From positions 2,480,001 through 2,544,000 of the forward strand of contig CAVZKX010000002.1 in the NCBI GenBank assembly GCA_963775975.1: a stretch of 64,000 nucleotides of DNA. Direction: 5' to 3'. The notes beneath the pieces were generated by a model. It saw nothing but the letters and a program-made list of their open reading frames with translations, did no database searches and had not been told where the DNA came from. The position numbers were made by a program, and so were the translations under genes. Shown in pieces: positions 17,399 through 25,260 of the stretch (position 1 is the first letter of the stretch; each line of letters begins with the position of its first letter). The stretch comes from JANXQG01 sp963775975 (GTDB lineage Bacteria; Planctomycetota; Planctomycetia; Pirellulales; Thermoguttaceae).

Positions 17399-18957
17399 CA
17401 TTGGATCGGCTTCTGAAACTCCTGCTCCGCCAATTCCTTCAGTCGCATTAGATCGAGCTTCCCCGTGCCCAGCAACGGAATCTCGGCCACCTGGCGAAAA
17501 CTGTCGGGCGAGGGGACCCAAAGCGGCGGCAGACCTCCCGACAACATCGCATGGCAGATGTCCGACGGCGGCAGCGAGAGGCCGGTGTGCAGCACCACGA
17601 TCCGTTCGCCGCGGCGGTCGTCGTATACCGCGGTGACCGCCAGTTGAGTTTCGTGATTGTCGTCGCCAATCGCTTTGCGCACGGCCGCTTCCACTCCAAC
17701 GTGAGGCACCATCTCGCCGCCGATTTTCGAGAAGCGGCTCGTTCGGCCCGTAATCGTGATGAAGCCGTCGGCGTCGATCGCGGCCACGTCGCCCGTGATG
17801 TACCAATCGCCGCGCATCACTTCGGCCGTGAGATCGGGCCTATTCAGATAGCCTTTCATCACGTTCGGTCCGCGGACGAGCAACATGCCTTGGCAACCGC
17901 GAGGAAGGTCTTCGCCCGAATCGAGGTCGATCACCTTCACCTCGACGCCTTCCAGCGGCCGGCCGATCGTGCCAATGCGATTGCCGCTGCGGTCTGGCGA
18001 CGGGTCGCGCAGCGGCGGCTGGTTGCCGGAAACGACGGGCGAGAGCTCCGTTGTGCCGTAGCCTTCGACCGGCAAAACGCCAAACCGCTCCTCGAAGGCG
18101 GCGGCCAGCTCCGGTGGAAGCTTTTCGGCCCCGGCGAACACGACTTCCAGCGAGCGAAGATCGTCTGGCTCGCATCGGCGGAGATAAGCCCGTAGGAAAG
18201 TGGGCGCGGCGATCAAGATCGTGCCGCCATGCTTGCGACAAAGCACGCCGATCTGCCGCGACTCCAGCGGTGAATAGTGATAGACGCCCAGCGGATCGAA
18301 TGCCAATACTGTCCAGAGCGTGGCCGTATAGCCGAAGGAGTGGAACAGAGGCAGTACGCCCAGCAGCACATCGCTCCGCGTAAAATGAATTAGCTTTTCG
18401 ACCGCCTTCAAGTTTGAGCCGATGTTGCCGTGCGTCAGCATGACACCCTTAGGCACTCCAGTTGAACCCGAGGTGAACATCACCGCGGCCACATCGTCGA
18501 GGCGCACTGCCGGCAGGCGCAGCCATCGCTCCAAAAGTGCGGCCGGCAAGATCCAGGCGGCCGCTGCCGCAAGTTTATCCGTCCAACTGATGCGCTGTTG
18601 CATGTCCTCGATGAAAACCAATTCGGTTGCGAGCTTCAGCGGAGTTCGCTCCAGCATCCGCCGGCTGGTCAGCACATGGCGGATCTTGCACTGGGCGATG
18701 CACGCGTTCAGAACTTCGGAGGTGACTGTGTAGTTCAAGTTGACGACCACGCGGCGATCGAGCGTCAGTGCGGCGTTGGCCAGCACTCCGCCCACCGACG
18801 GCGGCAGAAGGATGCCGACGTGCTCTTCATCGCCCGCGAGCACCTCGCGCCGCAAGTGTCGCCGCAGAGCCATCGCGCCGGCCAGCAACTGGCCGCCCGA
18901 CATCCGGCTGCCGGATGAATCGGCGGTTTTGCTCCGCCACAAGTTACGGCGGCACAT
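17398..18957 (-). CDS. AMP-dependent acyl-CoA/acyl-ACP synthetase (Aas C-terminal type)
   Basis: A 519-residue ANL-superfamily enzyme that activates a fatty acid to acyl-AMP and then loads it on CoA or ACP. Seen motifs: the phosphate loop MFTSGSTGVPKG (about residues 159-170), VEGYGTTELSP for adenylate binding, YITGDVAAID with the ribose Asp, and GRTSRFSKIGGEMV with the hinge; the C-terminal catalytic Lys is likely in LLGTGKLDL. It is closest in style to the synthetase part of Aas, which recycles lysophospholipids, but no acyltransferase or MFS domain is attached. The frame is open 12 codons before ATG 18957 and reads LTLARTFIR, which looks like family sequence, so the true start could be upstream. 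Confidence 0.85.
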   Translation of the reverse strand: MCRRNLWRSKTADSSGSRMSGGQLLAGAMALRRHLRREVLAGDEEHVGILLPPSVGGVLANAALTLDRRVVVNLNYTVTSEVLNACIAQCKIRHVLTSRRMLERTPLKLATELVFIEDMQQRISWTDKLAAAAAWILPAALLERWLRLPAVRLDDVAAVMFTSGSTGVPKGVMLTHGNIGSNLKAVEKLIHFTRSDVLLGVLPLFHSFGYTATLWTVLAFDPLGVYHYSPLESRQIGVLCRKHGGTILIAAPTFLRAYLRRCEPDDLRSLEVVFAGAEKLPPELAAAFEERFGVLPVEGYGTTELSPVVSGNQPPLRDPSPDRSGNRIGTIGRPLEGVEVKVIDLDSGEDLPRGCQGMLLVRGPNVMKGYLNRPDLTAEVMRGDWYITGDVAAIDADGFITITGRTSRFSKIGGEMVPHVGVEAAVRKAIGDDNHETQLAVTAVYDDRRGERIVVLHTGLSLPPSDICHAMLSGGLPPLWVPSPDSFRQVAEIPLLGTGKLDLMRLKELAEQEFQKPIQ

Positions 18958-19155
18958 GCGGATGAACGTCCGCGCTAGCGTTAAGTCGTCGATGATCCCC
19001 TACTTTCCGACTTCCCGATACGATGCAACTCAAGGATTGAGAATTAGATCGACTTCGGTTTCAAAATCGCCGCCGATTGATGAGATGCGTGGTAGATTAT
19101 CATATCGCCAAAAGGTCCGTCTGCTCAACTCGGCTACCACCTGGAAGGTGGGATC

Positions 19156-19452
19156 ATGGAGATCTCGCGCAACCAATACTTCATGGCAGGGCTGGTCCTG
19201 CTGTTTCTCGGCATTCAGTTCCGCGCGGTTGAGTCCGTGGAGCTCAAAGAGCAGTTTGCCAAGCTCATGGTCGAGAAATCGGACCATCCACTCATTAGCG
19301 TAAGTGCCCAGAGCCCGGTGCTTTCGCCTCTGACAACTGCGGCAGTCAACCGCGTCTTCCATCCCCCCGAATGGATAGGCTGGCTGCTTCTTTCACTAGG
19401 TAGCGTTCTTGTGCTGCATAGTTTGGCGATGCCTAAAGGTGGCGGCGGATAG
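19156..19452 (+). CDS. Small membrane protein, unknown function (98 aa)
   Basis: Two predicted membrane helices: FMAGLVLLFLGIQF near the N-terminus and WIGWLLLSLGSVLVLHSLA near the C-terminus, with a soluble loop of about 45 residues between them. It ends in a short Gly-rich tail. No family is recognised. It is transcribed away from the synthetase across a 198-base spacer that probably holds both promoters. Confidence 0.6.
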   Translation: MEISRNQYFMAGLVLLFLGIQFRAVESVELKEQFAKLMVEKSDHPLISVSAQSPVLSPLTTAAVNRVFHPPEWIGWLLLSLGSVLVLHSLAMPKGGGG

Positions 19453-19460
19453 CGACAATC

Positions 19461-19541
19461 GTAGGGTGAGGTTGAGTCTGACGAGACCCACCGAAAATTG
19501 GCGCCAATGGTGGGTCTTCACGGCGCTCAACACCACGCTAC
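19461..19541. repeat. Dispersed inverted repeat (GTAGGGTGAGGTTGAG ... CTCAACACCACGCTAC)
   Basis: Outer arms GTAGGGTGAGGTTGAG and CTCAACACCACGCTAC are imperfect complements. An inner pair GACCCACC and GGTGGGTC closes a central AATTGGCGCCAATG stem. It fills much of the gap between the small membrane protein and the STAS gene. Confidence 0.75.
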
Positions 19542-19645
19542 AGGTTCGCCGTCTCTCCTCAATTTCGCCGTGCTTGACCCCCCTCCACCCGCTCGTTAGG
19601 ATATAGGAACGTTTTTACGGCGATTTCCTGGTTCGGAGAATTCTG

Positions 19646-19999
19646 ATGCCCGCATATCAGCGCCTGGAGGTGGCGGAGGTTGGCGAAGTGACCGTGGTGC
19701 GGTTTCGCAATCGCCGGATCACCGAAGACATCGATATTCAAGAGCTTGGCACCGAGATGTTCAACTTGGTGGAAAGCGACAAACGCGGGAAGCTGCTCTT
19801 GAACTTTTCGGCCGTCGAGTTTCTCGGCAGCGCGGCGCTCGGCAAACTGATTACTTTGGATCGCAAGGTCAAGGCTCAAGGCGGCGTACTGAAGCTTTCC
19901 AACATCGGACCGAACATCTACGAAGTCTTCGCCATTACGCGGTTGAATCGCTTCTTCGACATTAAAGAAGATGAAGCCGACGCGCTAGCCGCATTTTAA
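19646..19999 (+). CDS. STAS-domain anti-sigma factor antagonist (RsbV/SpoIIAA-like)
   Basis: A 117-residue single STAS domain. The central motif LNFSAVEFLGSAALGKLI (about residues 52-69) carries the Ser normally phosphorylated by the cognate kinase in RsbV/SpoIIAA proteins. GGAG lies about eight bases before ATG 19646. The next gene, six bases downstream, is the matching kinase-type anti-sigma factor, so they should act as a partner-switching pair: the unphosphorylated antagonist binds the kinase and frees its client. No sigma factor or PP2C phosphatase is adjacent, so the client is unknown. Confidence 0.88.
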   Translation: MPAYQRLEVAEVGEVTVVRFRNRRITEDIDIQELGTEMFNLVESDKRGKLLLNFSAVEFLGSAALGKLITLDRKVKAQGGVLKLSNIGPNIYEVFAITRLNRFFDIKEDEADALAAF

Positions 20000-20005
20000 G
20001 TTGCA

Positions 20006-20434
20006 ATGACCGACCGCTGGGTTTGGCTTTACGATCGGGTGATTGCCAGCGATACCAAGGCGGCCCGGCAGGTGTTGGACGAGATGCTGGCTCAACTTGA
20101 GGCCCAGCATTGGCAGCAGCGCGACATTTTCGCCGTCCATCTTGCGACCGAGGAAGCCTTGGTAAATGCAATCTGTCACGGCAACGAGTCCGACGTGGCA
20201 AAGAACGTGCATGTCGTCTGCCGGCTTTCGGGCGATCGGATCCGCATCGAGATCGGCGATGAAGGCGGCGGCTTCGATCCGGCCGCCTTGCCCGACCCTA
20301 CCGAGGGCGATCAGCTACACGTTCCGTGCGGTCGGGGCGTGATGCTCATGAAAGCTTTCATGTCGCGGGTCGAATTCAACGAACATGGTAATGTAGTCGT
20401 CATGGAAAAAGACCGTAATCTGGTTGCCGGCTAA
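20006..20434 (+). CDS. RsbW/SpoIIAB-like serine kinase (anti-sigma factor)
   Basis: A 142-residue GHKL ATPase domain. The N-box is EEALVNAICHGN (about residues 49-60), the G1 box is DEGGGFDP (about 84-91) and the G2 region is CGRGVMLMKAF. Partner-switching kinases of this size phosphorylate the STAS antagonist and bind a sigma factor or other regulator. It lies six bases after the STAS gene. The downstream propeller genes start 23 bases on, so the whole block to 22835 may be one transcript. Confidence 0.88.
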   Translation: MTDRWVWLYDRVIASDTKAARQVLDEMLAQLEAQHWQQRDIFAVHLATEEALVNAICHGNESDVAKNVHVVCRLSGDRIRIEIGDEGGGFDPAALPDPTEGDQLHVPCGRGVMLMKAFMSRVEFNEHGNVVVMEKDRNLVAG

Positions 20435-20457
20435 ATTCAAATTTGGAGTACAACGTG

Positions 20458-21729
20458 ATGAAATTGGTTCGCTTTTTTGCAACAGTTCTTGCCGCGGTGC
20501 TTGCCCAGCATGATACCTCGGGTCGCGGCGCCGATTGGCCCATCTACCGCGGACCGGCACAGGATGGAATATCGACCGAAAAGATCGAAGTCCCAGCGAA
20601 TGGCGCAGTCCCCAAGGCCCTCTGGCGGACGCCGACCAATACGGGCTTCAGCTCCTTTGTGATCGCCAGCGGCAAGGCATTCACGCAGGTCATCCGAGAT
20701 ATCGACGGGAAGGCGCGGGAGATTTGCCTTGCGCTCGACGCGAAGACGGGCAAGGAAGTCTGGTTCGCCGATCTCCGTCGCGGCGAATACCAGGGCGGCG
20801 GCGACACGGCTGGCGGAGGCGACGGACCTCGGTCCACTCCCTCCGTGAACGACGGCAAGGTCTATCTGCTCACGCCTGATCTCGTCGTCCATTGCCTTGA
20901 TGCGGCCGACGGCAAGCAGCTCTGGAAGCACGACCTGATGCGCGAAAACCACGGCCGCAACATCGACTGGAAAAGCGCTGCCTCCGTGGCTGTCGATGGA
21001 AACCTCGTCTTTGTCGGCGGCGGAGGAAAGGGCGAGTCGATGCTCGGCCTCGACAAAGAAACCGGCAAGGTCATTTGGAAGTCGGGCGATGAGAAGATCA
21101 CCCATTCCACACCCGTCGTCGCCACGATCCTTGGCGTACGGCAGGTGATATTCTTCATGCAGAGCGGACTCGTCTCCGTCGACGCGACCACCGGTCATGA
21201 GCTTTGGAAGTTTCCCTTTCGCTTCAATGTTTCGACCGCCATTTCGCCCGTCGTATCCGGCGACATCGTCTATCTCTCCGCCGGCTACGAAGTCGGCAGC
21301 GCAGCCTGCCGCATCGAAAAGCAAGGCGACGGCTTCACGGCAACGAAGCTCTGGTTCAGTCCAGGCGATGAACCGGTCGTGAACCACTGGAGCACGCCGG
21401 TTTGCAAGGACGGCTACCTTTACGGCATGTTCGGTTTCAAGCAGTTCAAGAAGGGGCCGATGAAGTGCGTCGAGTTGGCCACTGGCAAAGTAATGTGGAA
21501 GCATCCTGGTTTCGGCCAAGGCAACGTGATTCTCGTCGGCGACCGGCTTGTAGCCCTGGCGGAAGACGGCAATTTGGTGACCGTCGAAGCCACGCCGGAA
21601 GCGTACAAGGAAGTCGCCCGCACCAGGGCCTTCACCGACAAGTGCTGGTCCACGCCCGCGTTCTCCGACGGCCGGATTTTTGTCCGCAGCATCAGCGAGG
21701 GCGCGTGCTTTGACGCGAGCGGAAAGTGA
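20458..21729 (+). CDS. Secreted PQQ-type beta-propeller repeat protein
   Basis: A 423-residue protein with a short signal-like N-terminus (VRFFATVLAAVLA), then the planctomycete opening DWPIYRGPAQDGI. Repeated blades carry the W-motif DA.TGKEVWFADL, DAADGKQLWKHDL and DKETGKVIWKSGD, spread over about residues 60-400, giving a six- to eight-bladed propeller. The family is often structural or protein-binding; PQQ binding itself is not shown. GGAG lies nine bases before ATG 20458 (GTG 20455 is also possible). Its TGA overlaps the GTG of the next propeller gene. Confidence 0.85.
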   Translation: MKLVRFFATVLAAVLAQHDTSGRGADWPIYRGPAQDGISTEKIEVPANGAVPKALWRTPTNTGFSSFVIASGKAFTQVIRDIDGKAREICLALDAKTGKEVWFADLRRGEYQGGGDTAGGGDGPRSTPSVNDGKVYLLTPDLVVHCLDAADGKQLWKHDLMRENHGRNIDWKSAASVAVDGNLVFVGGGGKGESMLGLDKETGKVIWKSGDEKITHSTPVVATILGVRQVIFFMQSGLVSVDATTGHELWKFPFRFNVSTAISPVVSGDIVYLSAGYEVGSAACRIEKQGDGFTATKLWFSPGDEPVVNHWSTPVCKDGYLYGMFGFKQFKKGPMKCVELATGKVMWKHPGFGQGNVILVGDRLVALAEDGNLVTVEATPEAYKEVARTRAFTDKCWSTPAFSDGRIFVRSISEGACFDASGK

Positions 21730-22835
21730 GCGGTTACCTATCCAGTTTCGTCTTGGTCCTTTCTCTCGCGGCGCGGGCCTCCGCCGCCGCACCGGACGCC
21801 TCGCCGCCCGACGCCTGGCCGGTCATGCGCGGCACGCCCGGCGGCAACGGCGTCGCCGGCGGAACGCTGCCCGACAAGCTTCAGGTCGCCTGGACCTTCA
21901 GCGCCGAAAAACACGCATTCCAAACCGGCGCGATCATCGCCGGCGGCAACGTCCTCGTCGCATCGACTACCGGCGTGCTTTACTCGCTCGACCTTTCGTC
22001 GGGCAGCAAGAACTGGGAGTACCAGAGCAAGGCGAAGTTCGGGACGCCGCCGGCGGTTCGCGACGGCCGGGTCTACATTGGCGATATGAATGGCATTTTC
22101 CATTGCGTCAACGCGTCGACCGGCAAACAACTTTGGACCTTCGCGGCAGAGGATGAAATCCATTCCCCGGCCAACTTCTATCGCGATCGCGTGCTCTTCG
22201 GCTCCGATGACTCCGCCGCCTATTGTCTGGATGCCGCCACGGGTCGGCTGGTCTGGAAATTCGACATGGAGGACTACGTCCGCTGTCCGGCAACCGTGTC
22301 AGGCAATCGCGGCTACTTCGCCGGCTGTAGCGGCGAACTCTACACGATGGACCTCGACAAGGGCACCATGCTCGCGAAGGTTTCGATCGACGCCCCGACC
22401 GGCTGCGCGGCAGCGCTCGGCAAGGACCGAGCTTATGTCGGCACGGAAGACAGCCAGTTTATGGCGATCGATCTCGCCAAGAACGAGGTGGCTTGGCGAT
22501 GGCGCATCGAGGAAGCCTTCCGTGCCTCGGCGGCCGTGACGGAAGAAGGCATTTACATCGGCGCGCGGGACAAGAAGCTCTACGCCTTGGACCCGCGCAC
22601 CGGCAAGCCGCTGTGGGAGTTCGCCACCCGCGGCATGGTCGATAGCTCGCCCGTCGTCGTCGGCGAGCGGCTCTTCTTCGGCTCGGAAGATGGGCGGGTC
22701 TACGCGCTCGATCGGCGCACGGGCAAGGAGGTCTGGCGGTTCGACGCCGGCGGCAAGATCTACGCCTCGCCCGCCGTTGCAGCCGGCCGATTGGTGATCG
22801 GCAGCGATTCCGGCAAGTTATACTGTTTCAAATAG
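21726..22835 (+). CDS. Secreted PQQ-type beta-propeller repeat protein
   Basis: A 369-residue protein starting at GTG 21726, overlapping the previous stop by four bases (GTGA), so it is translationally coupled. A signal peptide (FVLVLSLAARASA) precedes PDAWPVMRGTPGGNGVAGG. Seven blades with the W-motif are easy to count: DLSSGSKNWEYQ, NASTGKQLWTFA, DAATGRLVWKFD, DLDKGTMLAKV, DLAKNEVAWRWR, DPRTGKPLWEFA and DRRTGKEVWRFD. It is more regular than its upstream partner. Both are likely periplasmic. Confidence 0.87.
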   Translation: MSGYLSSFVLVLSLAARASAAAPDASPPDAWPVMRGTPGGNGVAGGTLPDKLQVAWTFSAEKHAFQTGAIIAGGNVLVASTTGVLYSLDLSSGSKNWEYQSKAKFGTPPAVRDGRVYIGDMNGIFHCVNASTGKQLWTFAAEDEIHSPANFYRDRVLFGSDDSAAYCLDAATGRLVWKFDMEDYVRCPATVSGNRGYFAGCSGELYTMDLDKGTMLAKVSIDAPTGCAAALGKDRAYVGTEDSQFMAIDLAKNEVAWRWRIEEAFRASAAVTEEGIYIGARDKKLYALDPRTGKPLWEFATRGMVDSSPVVVGERLFFGSEDGRVYALDRRTGKEVWRFDAGGKIYASPAVAAGRLVIGSDSGKLYCFK

Positions 22836-22870
22836 GTCGAAAGCTGATTGCGGCGAGGCCTCCACGGACC

Positions 22871-23191
22871 ATGAAACAAGTCATTGCCATTGTCAAACCG
22901 TATCTGGTCGAGAAAGTGCTCGATGCCCTGAAGCACGCGCCGCTGGAGGCGTGCGAAGTCTGCGAAGTGAAGGGCTACGGCCGGCAGAAAAGCTATCTCG
23001 ACGAGTACCGCGGCAGCGAGTATTCGCTGGCCTTCCTGCCTAAGGTGGAAATCGCGCTTTGGGTGGAGGACATCCGCGTCGAGGAGGTTGTGCGGGTGAT
23101 CGTCGATGTTGCCCGTACCGGCCGCATGGGCGACGGAAAGATTTTCGTCATGCCTGCGTTGCCGGGCGGAGCGTGGGACGGCGAGACCTGA
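22871..23191 (+). CDS. P-II family signalling protein with altered C-terminus
   Basis: A 106-residue P-II protein. The fold is clear: KQVIAIVKPYLVEKVLDAL, VKGYGRQK, the T-loop with the conserved Tyr (YRGSEYSLAF), LPKVEIALWV and ARTGRMGDGKIFV. P-II trimers sense ATP/ADP and 2-oxoglutarate and bind nitrogen-metabolism targets. Here the usual C-terminal VIRIRTGE segment that helps hold ATP is replaced by MPALPGGAWDGET. No amt or glnA gene is beside it; glmS, a glutamine-consuming enzyme, is next downstream after about 160 bases. Confidence 0.85.
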   Translation: MKQVIAIVKPYLVEKVLDALKHAPLEACEVCEVKGYGRQKSYLDEYRGSEYSLAFLPKVEIALWVEDIRVEEVVRVIVDVARTGRMGDGKIFVMPALPGGAWDGET

Positions 23192-23353
23192 AACTAGCCC
23201 CTCCAGCAATTCGCATCGCAGGTTAATACGGGAACCAAACATTAGCAAGGCAGTTGTCATTTTGACCTGCCTCGTGTTTCTCCGTATGCTAAACTGTATT
23301 GCCTGATTTCGCGGGAGTTTGCGGAGCGGCACAAGAAAGGAAGCAATTTGCCC

Positions 23354-25222
23354 ATGTGCGGAATTGTCGGATATGTCGGATCGAACGAGGCCATCGACTA
23401 CCTCATTACCGGGCTGCGCCGGCTGGAGTATCGCGGCTACGATAGTTCCGGCGTTGCCCTGCTCACGTCCGAGCGGCATCTGACGGTCGTCAAGTCGGCC
23501 GGGCGGATTGATCGCCTCGAAGCCCGGCTCGGCATGGCGGCCACCGTCGGGCGGACGGGCATCGGCCATACGCGCTGGGCCACTCACGGCGCGCCGAGCG
23601 ACGTCAACGCCCATCCCCATCTCGGCGGGGATGGCGAGGTGGCCATCGTTCATAACGGCGTGATCGAGAATTTTCGCGGGCTCAAGAGGCGGCTCATCGA
23701 GGAGGGCTATAAGTTCCATTCCGCGACCGACACCGAGGTCATCGCCCATCTCGTGGCAAGCTGCCTGAAACAGCAGCCGGATGTCGAGGACATGGCCGCT
23801 GCCGAATATCGGCCGCTGGTCGACGCGGTCCGCGAGGCGCTCGGCCAATTGCAAGGGACTTACGGCCTGGCGATTATCTTCCGCGATTGGCCGGGCGTGC
23901 TGATCGTTGCTCGGTCGGGCAGCCCGCTCGTGCTGGGTGTCGGCAGCGACGAGCATTTCGTCGCCAGCGACGCCTCGCCCTTGGCTGGCTACACCGACAA
24001 GATCGTCTATCTCGCCGACCACGAATTGGCCGTGCTCACCGCCGATCGGATGCGGATATATCACCGCGACTCCGGCCACGTCGATCCGCAGATCGAGACC
24101 TTGGAGCTCGAAGCGGGCGACATCGATACGGGCGGCTACGATCACTACATGCTCAAGGAAATCTTCGAGCAGCCCGAGTCGATCGAGAACGCCCTCCGCG
24201 GGCGGCTTGATTTCGACGCGGCGACGGCCAAGTTCGGCGGCTTGAATCTTACGCCGCAGCAGCTTCGCTCGATGCGGCGGTTCGTGTTGACCGCCTGCGG
24301 CACGAGCTGGCACGCGGCTATGGTGGGCGAGTACCAGATCGAGGGCCTGGCGCGGCTGCCGGTGGAAGTCGAGTACGCCAGCGAGTTGCGATACAAGAAC
24401 CCGCCGCTGGACGACCACACGCTCGTCTACGCCATCACCCAAAGCGGCGAGACGGCCGACACGCTGGCCGCCTTGCGCGAGATGCAGCGGAAAGGCTATC
24501 CGGTGCTCGGCATTTGCAACGTCGTTGGCAGCACGATCGCGAAAGAGTCCGACGGTGGCGTCTATCTTCGCGCCGGACCGGAAATCGGCGTGGCTTCGAC
24601 GAAGGCATTCACTTCGCAGTGTACGGTGCTGGCGATGCTGGCGCTTTACTTCGGCCGGCTGCGGCACTTGAGCTTCTCGGCCGGGGCGCGGATCATCGAC
24701 GAACTGCAGGCGCTGCCGGACAAGGTCCGCAAGGCACTGCAATGTCATGAGAAGGTGAAGGAGATCGCGGATAAGTACGCGGAATGCACCAATTTCCTCT
24801 ACCTGGGGCGGCAGTTCAATTTCCCCACGGCGCTGGAGGGCGCGCTGAAGCTGAAGGAGATCAGCTACATTCACGCCGAAGGCTATCCGGCGGCGGAGAT
24901 GAAGCACGGCCCGATCGCACTGGTGGACCACAACACGCCTAGTGTGTTCCTCATGCCGCACGGACAGACCTATGACAAGGTGATGTCAAACGTCGAGGAG
25001 ATTAAGGCCCGCGGCGGCCCGGTGATCGCTGTGGTCTGCGAAGGCGACCGCGAAGTGGACCGCCTGGCCGACGAAGTGATCGAAGTGCCCGCGGTTGAGG
25101 AGTTCTTGCAGCCGATCGTAACGGTGATCCCGCTGCAACTTTTGGCGTATTACATCGCCGTGGCCCGCGGCTGCGACGTCGACAAGCCGCGGAACCTGGC
25201 GAAGAGCGTTACGGTGGAGTGA
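23354..25222 (+). CDS. glmS: Glutamine--fructose-6-phosphate aminotransferase (isomerizing)
   Basis: Makes glucosamine-6-phosphate from fructose-6-phosphate and glutamine, the first step to UDP-GlcNAc. A 622-residue protein. ATG 23354 is required because the catalytic Cys must follow Met directly (MCGIVGYVG); the frame opens six bases earlier with TTG. The class II glutaminase domain (1-240) shows RRLEYRGYDSSG, TRWATHG and HNGVIEN. Two SIS domains follow with CGTSWHAAM, QSGETADT, GPEIGVASTKAF and EGYPAAEMKHGP. The end reads DKPRNLAKSVTVE, the standard C-terminus with the Lys needed for isomerisation. Confidence 0.95.
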   Translation: MCGIVGYVGSNEAIDYLITGLRRLEYRGYDSSGVALLTSERHLTVVKSAGRIDRLEARLGMAATVGRTGIGHTRWATHGAPSDVNAHPHLGGDGEVAIVHNGVIENFRGLKRRLIEEGYKFHSATDTEVIAHLVASCLKQQPDVEDMAAAEYRPLVDAVREALGQLQGTYGLAIIFRDWPGVLIVARSGSPLVLGVGSDEHFVASDASPLAGYTDKIVYLADHELAVLTADRMRIYHRDSGHVDPQIETLELEAGDIDTGGYDHYMLKEIFEQPESIENALRGRLDFDAATAKFGGLNLTPQQLRSMRRFVLTACGTSWHAAMVGEYQIEGLARLPVEVEYASELRYKNPPLDDHTLVYAITQSGETADTLAALREMQRKGYPVLGICNVVGSTIAKESDGGVYLRAGPEIGVASTKAFTSQCTVLAMLALYFGRLRHLSFSAGARIIDELQALPDKVRKALQCHEKVKEIADKYAECTNFLYLGRQFNFPTALEGALKLKEISYIHAEGYPAAEMKHGPIALVDHNTPSVFLMPHGQTYDKVMSNVEEIKARGGPVIAVVCEGDREVDRLADEVIEVPAVEEFLQPIVTVIPLQLLAYYIAVARGCDVDKPRNLAKSVTVE

Positions 25223-25236
25223 TCGGTTGGCCGGAC

Positions 25237-25260
25237 GTGGGGCAGATTGCTAATCTGCCG
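25237..25260. repeat. Half copy of the GTGGGGCAGATTGCCAATCTGCC repeat
   Basis: GTGGGGCAGATTGCTAATCT with the following GCCG forms a small hairpin and matches one half of the complete copy at 52245-52291. It overlaps the last codons of the convergent PEP-CTERM gene. Confidence 0.7.

Noticed and set aside
22760..24961. 733-residue open frame on the minus strand
   Set aside because: It lies antisense to glmS and the P-II gene, is extremely rich in His, Arg and Asp, and has no domain. It is a shadow of high-GC coding sequence.
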